This document shows, one piece after another, positions 1 through 7,795 of a DNA stretch of 25,602 bases (positions within the stretch are counted from its first letter, which is position 1; each line of letters begins with the position of its first letter). A program made the translations under genes and the position numbers. The DNA is from a virus. The stretch spans positions 1-25,602 of the IMG/VR virus record IMGVR_UViG_3300032288_003846; one strand, 5' to 3'. Below the pieces are notes generated by a model. The model made no database searches, was not told the origin of the DNA, and saw only the letters and a list, made by a program, of their open reading frames with translations.

Positions 1-915
1 AATGATTTAGGACAAACTTCATGGTTGGATGATACCTTTACTGTAAATTCAACGGTAATAAATCTTTCACAATTTGCTGGAAAATCACCAGAAGAAAGAA
101 TTAAAATAATGGATCAGGCATTATTAGGATCTATACCAAATGGAACATCTGGAACATCCGGTACATCTGGAACATCTGGAACAAATACCGCTGATGTGAT
201 CCCAAATACAATTTCTCCAGAGTTTCCAAATGGAATAACATTTAATGAATTAGGTTTGGACAAAACAAAAATGAAATTCATAAATGGAAGATGGGATTAT
301 ACCGGAAATATAGAATTTACATTAGATAAACCCATGAAAAAATTTAATCAACCAGATGGTTCTGTGTTGAGAGAAATTCCAATACCATTTGGAAATGTAA
401 ACGGTATATTCACTTGTTCAAATTTAGGGTTAAAATCATTAACAAATGCTCCACAAGAAGTTGATTCGTTTGATTGTAGTAAAAATAAAAATATAACATC
501 TCTTGTTGGTGGACCTAAAAAGGCGGTATTTTTTGATGCAAGTAAATGTAGTTTGGTAAATCTTGAAGGTTCTCCAACTTATGTTGATGCATCATTCAAT
601 GTATCAAGAAATAATTTACAAAGTTTGAATGGAATACCAAAACAATATGGATCTGGATGTCAATTTGAATTACAAGGAAATGTTGGTCTAAAATCATTGT
701 CTGGAATTGAATCAACAGAAGATAAACCTATTGCATACTTAAATGTTAGGGAATGTAATTTAACAAATGAAACTATTTTTGAAGGAGTTACTTCACTAAT
801 AATAAACAGATCAAAAGGTCAATTTAGCGGTGGTTCACAAACAAATGGTAAGCAATTAGATGAAAATTTAATAAAGGAAACAACTGGTGCGTTTTCTATT
901 TATGTTAAGTATTAA
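1..915 (+). CDS. C-terminal part of a phage tail/virion protein with GTS tract and leucine-rich repeats (5' truncated)
   Basis: The reading frame is open from base 1 to the TAA at 913-915, so the gene starts upstream of the window. A TTG at 25 is in frame but need not be the start. In window numbering, residues 48-61 are a GTS tripeptide tract, and a leucine-rich-repeat module runs from about residue 131 to 257. It has about five units of roughly 21 residues of the form F-x-C/A/V-S-x(3)-L-x(2)-L-x-G-x-P, for example FTCSNLGLKSL and FDCSKNKNITSLVGGP. Units of this type are common in uncharacterised phage proteins and usually suggest a binding surface. The module and the C-terminal tail resemble the end of the next gene. 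No enzyme motif is visible in this part. A role on the tail tip or a fibre is inferred from position, next to lysins and baseplate genes. Confidence 0.8.
   Translation, partial: NDLGQTSWLDDTFTVNSTVINLSQFAGKSPEERIKIMDQALLGSIPNGTSGTSGTSGTSGTNTADVIPNTISPEFPNGITFNELGLDKTKMKFINGRWDYTGNIEFTLDKPMKKFNQPDGSVLREIPIPFGNVNGIFTCSNLGLKSLTNAPQEVDSFDCSKNKNITSLVGGPKKAVFFDASKCSLVNLEGSPTYVDASFNVSRNNLQSLNGIPKQYGSGCQFELQGNVGLKSLSGIESTEDKPIAYLNVRECNLTNETIFEGVTSLIINRSKGQFSGGSQTNGKQLDENLIKETTGAFSIYVKY
142..183 (+). repeat. 9-bp in-frame repeat encoding a GTS tripeptide tract
   Basis: Four GGA/GGT-ACA-TCT/TCC units plus a partial fifth encode Gly-Thr-Ser repeats. The tract separates the N-terminal part of the protein from the leucine-rich-repeat part, so it probably acts as a flexible linker or a short collagen-like Gly-X-Y stretch. 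The codons vary only at third positions. Confidence 0.85.
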
Positions 916-949
916 GGTTTTTCAAAATTATTTTATTTGGATTTAATAT

Positions 950-3049
950 ATGCCCGTTGCATCTACATATACAATAACTAAAAATGATTTTGTTTTTATC
1001 AGATGTGCCGATGAAATTGAAAAAAACATAGGTACATTCCCAAAAACTTACACATTTATAGAATGTACAGGTGACAAAAATACATTAGAAAACGCAGTAA
1101 AATATAGAAAAGAGGCAAGAATTTACGGTCTTGTCCGAGAATTTTGTCCTGGATTAAATTGGACAATAACACCTGAAACCGAATACTATATTAAAAACGG
1201 CGTTTATATTGGTGATGATACTTGTCCAGTTCCAAATAAAGAAGTTCAACCGGTAGAAATAAAAAAAGAAGATACCGTTGCACAAATGTTTTCAAAAATA
1301 AATGATGGTAAAAATATATCCGAAGAATTAAAAAAGACGGAAGAAGTAAAAAAAGAAACATCGGGATTTTTAAGCAGTGTGAGTAGTACAATTTTATCCG
1401 GTATATCTAGTTTTAATGATTTGAAAACCTTATCATTGAATAAATTAGAAACTGCAGCAACTTCCATTGGTATAAGTAAGCGTAGTCTAAACAAAATGAT
1501 AAGTATTACGGATAAAATTGATGCCAAGGGTTTGATTGGTGGTGATATAAATGCTGCAAAACAAATGTTATTGGGTGAGTTAGAAAATACTAACCTTTAT
1601 GATGTTGCTAAAACTCCCGAAGTATTGGGTTTATTATCCGAACAACTGGGTATATCAGAAGCAAATCTTGAAAAAATGTTAAATACTGCTGAAAATGTAA
1701 AATCATTATCAGATATTACATCAATAGAGCAATTTAAGAATATGGATTTTGCGTTCAAAGAAAAATTTGCATTAGATAATTTTATTCCAACTGATATGTT
1801 AGACGATATAATGCCAATATCCTTACAGTTATATTCAAAAGATGAAAATGTTAGAAAGTTAGCAGAAGAAAATGCAAAACAATTACTTGGTCAAAAAATT
1901 ATGGAGATGGTTTCTCCAACCGTAGCTGAATTAACACCTGGACAAGATTTGGGTTTACCAAATTTTTTACAAAATTTTTCAAATATGGATTACAAAATAC
2001 AAAAAGTTGCTGCAGTTGCTTTAGGATTTGGAAGCGAAGAATCTGCTGTTCTTGAATGTAGAAATGTTATGGATCAATTAAAACAATATAGAGAGTTGGA
2101 TGAATTATCAAATTCATTAAAAAATTCATTATATGATCATGCAAATAAATTGTATACCGATAGGGATCTAAATCCAAAAATTATTGATGATTATTTGGAA
2201 GAACATGGTTTGAAAGAAGAAGAACTGATAAAGGCATTGAATGTTTCCGATAAGTTATATGAAACTACAATAAAAACATCATATTCATCCGATACAGGAG
2301 ATTGGGCAGGCGATTCATCTGATGGTAAGGTTCCAACTGAACCGGATGCATCCAGTCTTGAAACAAATTCAACAGGTCAAATTCCTGCCGCTATTGTAAT
2401 ACCAACTATAAACGAAAGATTGATAATAAAAACAGAAACACCGGCAGGTACAAGATTTGATTACAATGGTAGTTTGGAATTTAAGCGTGAAGATTTGGTA
2501 AATGGAAAGATACCAGTTAAATTTACAAAAGTAAATGGAAATTTTGTATGTAAAAATATAGGATTGAAAACATTAGAAAATTGTCCTGAAATTATCGGTG
2601 GTGAATTTGATTGTTCAAATAATGAATTGACAAATTTAGTTGGTGGACCAAATGAAGTTGGATGGAATTATAGATGTTCAAATAATAAACTTGAAAGTAT
2701 AAAAGGTGTTGCGTTCACAATAGGTGCATCTCGTAACGATTCATTGTTTAATTGTTCCAACAATCCATTAAAATCATTAGAAACAGGTAGACAACAAGAG
2801 GTTACTATATTTGGTAGAGGTATGTTATGTACTGATACAACCTTAAAAAGTTTTGCAGGAACTGCTTTGGATATTAAAGGAACAATGGATGTTCGTTCAA
2901 ACGATTTACGTCATATTGATTTATTTGCTAACGCCATAGTAAAAGTTGGTGAGGAAATCAGATTAGATGGACAGAAGAACACAGAAAAATTCAATCTTGA
3001 AGAAGTAAAACAAAGAACTGGAGCAAAAACAGTTTCATTAAATAAGTAA
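950..3049 (+). CDS. Putative tail-associated protein, helical with C-terminal leucine-rich repeats
   Basis: This 699-residue protein is not recognised as a named family. Residues 1-95 look like a small alpha/beta domain with several cysteines (FIRCADEIEK, FIECTGD, FCPGLNW). Residues 110-450 are charged and mostly helical, with no membrane segment. A Ser/Thr/Pro-rich linker lies near 455-490. From about residue 518 to the end there is a leucine-rich-repeat module of about six units (FDCSNNELTNLVGGP, YRCSNNKLESIKG, FNCSNNPLKSL). It is homologous in layout to the module at the end of the preceding gene, including the lead-in (x-Y-x-G-x-x-EF ... VNG-x-F-x-C) and the closing segment ending in a TGA-x motif. 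The start is ATG at 950, 34 bases after the previous stop, with only a weak ribosome-binding site. A virion role is inferred from the operon. Confidence 0.8.
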   Translation: MPVASTYTITKNDFVFIRCADEIEKNIGTFPKTYTFIECTGDKNTLENAVKYRKEARIYGLVREFCPGLNWTITPETEYYIKNGVYIGDDTCPVPNKEVQPVEIKKEDTVAQMFSKINDGKNISEELKKTEEVKKETSGFLSSVSSTILSGISSFNDLKTLSLNKLETAATSIGISKRSLNKMISITDKIDAKGLIGGDINAAKQMLLGELENTNLYDVAKTPEVLGLLSEQLGISEANLEKMLNTAENVKSLSDITSIEQFKNMDFAFKEKFALDNFIPTDMLDDIMPISLQLYSKDENVRKLAEENAKQLLGQKIMEMVSPTVAELTPGQDLGLPNFLQNFSNMDYKIQKVAAVALGFGSEESAVLECRNVMDQLKQYRELDELSNSLKNSLYDHANKLYTDRDLNPKIIDDYLEEHGLKEEELIKALNVSDKLYETTIKTSYSSDTGDWAGDSSDGKVPTEPDASSLETNSTGQIPAAIVIPTINERLIIKTETPAGTRFDYNGSLEFKREDLVNGKIPVKFTKVNGNFVCKNIGLKTLENCPEIIGGEFDCSNNELTNLVGGPNEVGWNYRCSNNKLESIKGVAFTIGASRNDSLFNCSNNPLKSLETGRQQEVTIFGRGMLCTDTTLKSFAGTALDIKGTMDVRSNDLRHIDLFANAIVKVGEEIRLDGQKNTEKFNLEEVKQRTGAKTVSLNK

Positions 3050-3063
3050 TTTGAGAACAGGAA

Positions 3064-4053
3064 ATGGCAGAAGTAACTGATTTAACAACAGAAACGGATA
3101 GAGTTGAAGAAAATCTAGATGGTGCAGAGGTTATTGGACCATACAGGAGACAACTTCTTGAATATAGACCAGCAACCCAAGAGGAAGAAGAATTTATTAC
3201 AATAGATACTAGACAAAACGATTGGTCTGATATTGCACTTGGATTGTATGAACAAATTTCTAGCGAACTTCCTTCTGATGTATTATACGAAGGTGGTGGT
3301 ATTGCTGGTGCGTGTATTGATCCTGCAACTGAAAGGGAAGGAAGACTTGTTAGCACTGATCCTGGAACAGGAGAACAATCTATTGTTTCATCTGGAACAA
3401 CTGTAAAAAATGTAACAACACCAACAACTGGCGGAGGTGGTGGTACAATACCAAATGTACAAGCAACCACACCAACGCCAGGAAATCTTACAGAACTACA
3501 AAAAGAAATAGTAAATCAAGCAGTTGATTTTCTTTTATTAAAACCACCTGGACAAAAATGGGAAAATGATAACCGTGCAATAGATAGTGCATTAACAAGT
3601 TTGAGACAAAAATTTCCAAATAAATCGGGAATGGCACCGGATATGTGGTGTGCACTATTTACAACGGTTTGTGTTAATGAGGCGTGTAAAGTTGTTGGTG
3701 CAAAAAATACCTGTCCAATTACTCTTGGTGCATCTGCATCTGTTACTGGAAATAATCCACCTGTAAGTACAATTCCTGAACCAGGTGATATAATGTGGAA
3801 GTGTTGCGGTGGAAGAAGTGGCCATGTTGGTATAGTAGTTTCCGTATCATCAAATGGCGGAATTTTAACAATAGAAGGTAATATGGGTGATGCAGTTGCC
3901 ATGCGTAGATATAAAAATAATGAAGGCATGAAATTCAAACACGCTGGTAGAATGCCACACGCCGGTAAAGCAAGACCAGTTAATGGATATGGAAGACTAG
4001 AAGGACTTGCAGCATCTGGTTATCTTAAAGGTGGAAAATGGAAAACAACATAA
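3064..4053 (+). CDS. CHAP/NlpC-P60-type peptidoglycan hydrolase, probably virion-associated
   Basis: This 329-residue protein has a C-terminal papain-like amidase/peptidase domain at about residues 140-300. The likely nucleophile is Cys196 in DMWCALFTTVCV. It is followed by PEPGDIMW (238-245), the active-site His254 in GHVGIVVSV, and the polar residue in the TIEGN stretch (around Asn273). This Cys-PGDI-GHVGIV-EGN order is typical of CHAP and related NlpC/P60 domains, which cut the peptide or the amide bond of peptidoglycan. The N-terminal 100 residues are acidic (EEEEFITIDTRQNDWSD) and may be a docking part. A Thr/Gly/Pro-rich linker (111-140) joins the two. There is no signal peptide. The gene lies 14 bases after the upstream gene and just before a second lysin, so local wall digestion during DNA injection is more likely than host lysis. 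Confidence 0.85.
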   Translation: MAEVTDLTTETDRVEENLDGAEVIGPYRRQLLEYRPATQEEEEFITIDTRQNDWSDIALGLYEQISSELPSDVLYEGGGIAGACIDPATEREGRLVSTDPGTGEQSIVSSGTTVKNVTTPTTGGGGGTIPNVQATTPTPGNLTELQKEIVNQAVDFLLLKPPGQKWENDNRAIDSALTSLRQKFPNKSGMAPDMWCALFTTVCVNEACKVVGAKNTCPITLGASASVTGNNPPVSTIPEPGDIMWKCCGGRSGHVGIVVSVSSNGGILTIEGNMGDAVAMRRYKNNEGMKFKHAGRMPHAGKARPVNGYGRLEGLAASGYLKGGKWKTT

Positions 4054-4066
4054 TTTGGAGAATTAA

Positions 4067-7000
4067 ATGGCAGTAAGTATTTCGCCTTTGTTGAACGATT
4101 CAGCTTTTAATGGAACCAGTAAAAATAAAACGGATAAAAAATTATTTTTACAGGCATTACCTGCTATACTTGGTGCATATAAAATGACAAATACTTTTAG
4201 ATTGGTTCATTTTTTAGGTCAAACCGCGCATGAAACTGGTAATTATTTTTATGAAGAAGAAATTGCAAGTGGAGAAAAATATAATGGTAGATCTGATTTA
4301 GGTAATAAACAACCGGGAGATGGACCAAAATTTAAGGGCAGAGGATTTGTTCAATTAACAGGAAGACATAATTACACTTTATTTCAAAAAAAGACTGGTG
4401 TTGATTTTACTTCTACATTAGAAGCTGCTAGAAAAGTTCTTCAACCACAATATCTGTGGAGTTCTGCCGGTTGGTATTTTTTAGAACAAAGACCTAAATT
4501 TTTTGGTGTTGCTGATCAAGGTATAAATAATAATACTATTCTACCTATATCAAAATTTGTAAACGGTGGAACAAATGGACTTGCGGATCGTCAGAAAAAA
4601 ACATTTCATTTTGGTAGTCTGTTTGGCCAAACAAACCAAACAGTTTCGGTTCCAGTATCATCTACAAATCCAATAGCAACTCCTGTTGTAAGCACAACAA
4701 CTGGAACAACAGATGTTACAAATAATGGAGCAACTCAACCTGCTGCTGCATCTGCAGTTTGTACTGATATGGACAAATTAGATGGTAAATTAAAATCAAA
4801 TGAAGGTCCTGATGGTGCCGGTAATGTTGCTTTTGATCCAGTTCCACCACCAAAAAGAGATACACCAATTCGCAGTGATGGTGGATTAAATCATAGATTT
4901 TACCAAAGACCATCAAAAGAGGGATTACCAGCAACTCTTGAAGAAATGGTCAATAAGAAAAATAAGTGGTATAAAAGATATTGGGCATTTAGACCAAATG
5001 AGGGTCTCGGATTCGGCTCTGAAAAATTTGAATCAACTATAACTCAAAATTCAAAAAATTTAATAACATCTTTGATACCATATTGGCCTCCTGTTGATCT
5101 TCCTGTATCGTCATCTGTTAGTGGATCAAAACAATCTGGAGATTTAGATCCAAAACCAACTGTAAATGGTAGTTGGAAAAATTTAATAAATGGTCAAGGT
5201 GATATTAAATCAGTTTGGGATATTCCAATACTATTGAATACATATGATGTTGGTGTATTCAATCAAAATATAGGTTATACATTTGAAGCCGGAAATGAAC
5301 TGCACATGACTATTTTGCCAGAAAAAACGGTAATAAATCGTGGTAAAAGTTTGGGTATTGGTAGCGGAACAAATACTATTACAACTGAAAAGGCAAATAA
5401 AGACTCCAGTTGGCAACATTGGCCAAAATGGGATGGTATATGGGTAAAACATTGTCTTAATAGTTCAGGATATACAACATTTGCTGGTATAGATATTAGT
5501 GTTGATCAATATCATCAAACCATTCTTGCTGGTGGTAAAGGAGGAGGTAAATTAGTAAACATTCCAGGATATACTGAAACTGCTGTATCTGAAACATCAG
5601 GAACATCAGGAACATCAGGAACTTCCGGCACAAGTGGAACATCTGGAACTTCCGGTGAATCGGTAAATACCAAAGCAAGAAATAAAAAAGTTGCAAAAGA
5701 AAAAGTAAAAAAAGAAAAAGACTGGTCATGGAAAGAAATGCTTGCAAATAGTAAACAAGACGGTATATTCAAACCAAGTAAATTGTGGTTCCAACCAACG
5801 TATCTAAATGCAGATGAAAAATTACAAGATGGTGATATTGCCATTTTTATTGTAGATTATCATTTTACAAAAGATGGAAAATTTACGCCAAAAGGTGAAA
5901 AATTACTTAAAAAAATAATAGAATTAAATTGGAAATTGGGGATAGTTTCTACTATTCCACATCATACGTCGCAAAGTATAAAATGTAGAGCTGAAGTTTT
6001 AGCGTATTTAGATGAAACTGGAGAAATGATTACAATAGGTGGTGATACAAAACCATACAAAGGCGATTCCACTGCTGAGATTGGATCACATATTGCAGTA
6101 AAAATAACAAGTATACATGAAATTGCTGGTTTACAATCTGATTCTTGGATAAATGGAGCTGTTGTAATTTCAAAAGTAAAATCTTCACCATCGGACGATC
6201 AAAGAGAAGGTGGTTTGAATACAAAGTTTTACATTTCTGAAATTATGGACAAATACATAAAGGAAATAGATAATCAACCTGAAAAACTTACCGGAAGATT
6301 ATTCAATTTTATACGAGAAAAAATAAAATATAAACCACAGGCGGCACCGGTTCAAACAGGTGTGGGTGGAACAACTGGTACAGTTGTAAGTGCTGGTGGT
6401 GGTGCCGGTGGATTGGGTGCTTCATCCCCACCACCAAACATAGTAGTTCCTGCTGGACAAAGAGTTTTTGGGGATGGATCAAAACAGAATGTTTATGGTC
6501 AATCAATGGGTTGGATATTAGTATTATGGTCTCATGTTATTAAAAGATATGTAATAACACAAGGTGCAAAAAAAGGAAATGTTATTTGGAAAGATTTTGC
6601 TATAGGAAATTTAGGTCAAAGTAGATCTTTAGCAGATACTAAGGCAGGAGGTCCAGGACGTTCTACTTCAAGTTTACACGCTGCATTACTTGGAAATGAT
6701 ATAACATTTCATCATCCAGAATATACCGATGTTGTTGATGGTCGTAGACCAAGTGGTCCTGTTCCAGGTTTAACACCATTTCCAACGTACAATACTGTAA
6801 AAGGACAGATACCAAATTATTGTGCAAAAGGAAATACTGTTCCAGTTTATGGTGCAAATGTACCACCATGCACAGGTGCTGCTATGTTTTTTAGTGATTA
6901 TGGACAAGAATTATACAACTTAAAATTGAATATAGCCAGGAATCCAAAAAAATTCATAGACCAATATGGATTTCCCGCAACTACAGCAGACCGTAAACAC

Positions 7001-7288
7001 GGTGCTCCTGTTTTGCCATCATTTGGGTTGCACAATATAGATTGGGGACAGGATGTTTTTGGTAAAGGAAAATATCCAGACAAATGGCCGTTGGATGTCA
7101 AACAAGGACCGGCAAAAGGTGGTGCACACGAATGGGGTTGGCGAGAATGGGCACATCTCCAGGCACCTGATAAAATTCAAGTTCAACTATGGAGTGCATA
7201 CACAACAGATTTGTGGGCATCTGCAAAATTAAAACCGGCAGATATGCTTAATGGTGATAAACGTGCATTATTTTATTCGAGAAAATAG
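4067..7288 (+). CDS. Multidomain lysin: N-terminal GH19 glycosidase, GTS linker, C-terminal M15-like peptidase candidate
   Basis: This is a 1073-residue protein with a good Shine-Dalgarno site (GGAG) before the ATG. Residues 25-185 match chitinase-19/phage lysozyme-type glycosidases: FLGQTAHETGNYFYEEE carries the probable catalytic Glu56, followed by FKGRGFVQLTGRHNY (89-103) and a late FVNGG. GH19 enzymes in phages usually cleave glycan strands of the wall. A Thr/Pro-rich linker (190-230) follows, then an unrecognised region (270-505), a GTS tract (509-530), a charged KKEK stretch and a second unrecognised region (560-750). In the last 90 residues, H989...D996 in GLHNIDWGQDVF and E1027-W-A-H1030 fit the zinc-ligand pattern HxxxxxxD...ExxH of M15 D,D-peptidases, with suitable spacing. 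That assignment is tentative. The length is far above that of a lysis endolysin, and the position before gp25 suggests a tail-tip enzyme. Confidence 0.8.
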   Translation: MAVSISPLLNDSAFNGTSKNKTDKKLFLQALPAILGAYKMTNTFRLVHFLGQTAHETGNYFYEEEIASGEKYNGRSDLGNKQPGDGPKFKGRGFVQLTGRHNYTLFQKKTGVDFTSTLEAARKVLQPQYLWSSAGWYFLEQRPKFFGVADQGINNNTILPISKFVNGGTNGLADRQKKTFHFGSLFGQTNQTVSVPVSSTNPIATPVVSTTTGTTDVTNNGATQPAAASAVCTDMDKLDGKLKSNEGPDGAGNVAFDPVPPPKRDTPIRSDGGLNHRFYQRPSKEGLPATLEEMVNKKNKWYKRYWAFRPNEGLGFGSEKFESTITQNSKNLITSLIPYWPPVDLPVSSSVSGSKQSGDLDPKPTVNGSWKNLINGQGDIKSVWDIPILLNTYDVGVFNQNIGYTFEAGNELHMTILPEKTVINRGKSLGIGSGTNTITTEKANKDSSWQHWPKWDGIWVKHCLNSSGYTTFAGIDISVDQYHQTILAGGKGGGKLVNIPGYTETAVSETSGTSGTSGTSGTSGTSGTSGESVNTKARNKKVAKEKVKKEKDWSWKEMLANSKQDGIFKPSKLWFQPTYLNADEKLQDGDIAIFIVDYHFTKDGKFTPKGEKLLKKIIELNWKLGIVSTIPHHTSQSIKCRAEVLAYLDETGEMITIGGDTKPYKGDSTAEIGSHIAVKITSIHEIAGLQSDSWINGAVVISKVKSSPSDDQREGGLNTKFYISEIMDKYIKEIDNQPEKLTGRLFNFIREKIKYKPQAAPVQTGVGGTTGTVVSAGGGAGGLGASSPPPNIVVPAGQRVFGDGSKQNVYGQSMGWILVLWSHVIKRYVITQGAKKGNVIWKDFAIGNLGQSRSLADTKAGGPGRSTSSLHAALLGNDITFHHPEYTDVVDGRRPSGPVPGLTPFPTYNTVKGQIPNYCAKGNTVPVYGANVPPCTGAAMFFSDYGQELYNLKLNIARNPKKFIDQYGFPATTADRKHGAPVLPSFGLHNIDWGQDVFGKGKYPDKWPLDVKQGPAKGGAHEWGWREWAHLQAPDKIQVQLWSAYTTDLWASAKLKPADMLNGDKRALFYSRK
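5591..5656 (+). repeat. 9-bp in-frame repeat encoding ETS-(GTS)6-G
   Basis: One ETS and six GTS units lie between two large domains of the lysin. The first GTS codon triplets are identical 9-bp copies (GGA ACA TCA), and the later ones vary (ACT TCC, ACA AGT). It is the same kind of tract as at 142-183 in a separate gene. Confidence 0.85.
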
Positions 7289-7351
7289 ATCATGATATAT
7301 TTTTGTAATAGATATTTATTGTAAAGTTAAACAAATAAAAAGGTTTATAGC
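7289..7351 (+). other. 63-bp intergenic gap, A+T-rich
   Basis: This is one of only two gaps over 60 bases. It is almost all A and T, with no GC-rich hairpin or T-run terminator. AAAAGG near 7338-7342 can serve as the ribosome-binding site of the next gene, about 9 bases upstream. No convincing promoter is seen on the + strand. Confidence 0.4.
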
Positions 7352-7789
7352 ATGGATAGTGAAAATTTTTTCAAAAAAATTCGTAGCATAATAAGAGAAG
7401 AAATTGATTATGCTTTAGAAAAAAAAATACCTAAAAATTCTGTTTCCAAATCATCTCAAACAAAAGAAATAGAACACGGAATGAAATTGTATAAAGAACA
7501 ATATAATGGTAAAAAACCTGCGGTAAAAAAACCTACTGCAAGTAATTCTAAATTTAATTCAATACAAGATATTTTGAATGAAACAAAAAGAACATTAAAC
7601 GAAAGCATGGAAATGGAAAGAGAATTTACTTTTACATCAGATATGGCTGAAAATTTTGGTTATTCAAATCAAAGTGCTGCTATTCCACAGGGGTATTCTT
7701 CCAATGATATACCAGAAAATGTAATGGATGCATTGACAAAAGATTATTCGGCTCTTATGAAAGCAATAGATGAAAAGAAAGGGAGATAA
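7352..7789 (+). CDS. Small hypothetical protein upstream of gp25
   Basis: This 145-residue protein is not recognised. The N-terminus (FFKKIRSIIREEIDYALEKK) is a charged amphipathic helix. A Lys-rich, Pro-containing middle (about 45-75) follows, then a second helix (IQDILNETKRTLNESMEMER) and an acidic, helical C-terminus. There is no membrane segment or signal peptide. The gene lies between the large lysin and the gp25 gene, and its TAA is only three bases (a further TAA) before the gp25 start, so the two genes are probably co-translated. It could be a baseplate assembly factor or minor wedge protein, by position only. Confidence 0.75.
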   Translation: MDSENFFKKIRSIIREEIDYALEKKIPKNSVSKSSQTKEIEHGMKLYKEQYNGKKPAVKKPTASNSKFNSIQDILNETKRTLNESMEMEREFTFTSDMAENFGYSNQSAAIPQGYSSNDIPENVMDALTKDYSALMKAIDEKKGR

Positions 7790-7795
7790 TAATTG
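7781..7795 (+). promoter_or_regulatory. Ribosome-binding site that fixes a TTG start
   Basis: GGGAG at 7781-7785 is followed by a 7-base spacer and TTG at 7793-7795. An in-frame TAA occupies 7790-7792, so the gp25 frame cannot begin earlier, and the next in-frame ATG is more than 60 codons inside the conserved domain. The TTG is therefore the likely start. Confidence 0.75.

Noticed and set aside
25-915. TTG at 25 as the true start of the first gene
   Set aside because: The same frame is open back to base 1 without a stop, so the gene more likely begins upstream of the window.
391-3049. Diversity-generating retroelement target in the repeat modules
   Set aside because: No reverse transcriptase and no template/variable repeat pair with adenine-specific differences is present in the window.
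3064-4053. Host-lysis endolysin cassette
   Set aside because: No holin, spanin or signal-anchor gene is adjacent, and the neighbours are tail genes, so a virion-associated role fits better.
4522-4529. Exact T4-type late promoter string TATAAATA
   Set aside because: It lies inside the GH19 gene, and another copy lies inside the 19481 gene near 21344. In such A+T-rich DNA these are expected by chance.
5515-5844. Minus-strand open frames such as this 109-codon one
   Set aside because: They are low-complexity mirror translations of the GTS tract and other A+T-rich coding sequence, with no ribosome-binding site or domain. The same holds for all minus-strand frames here.
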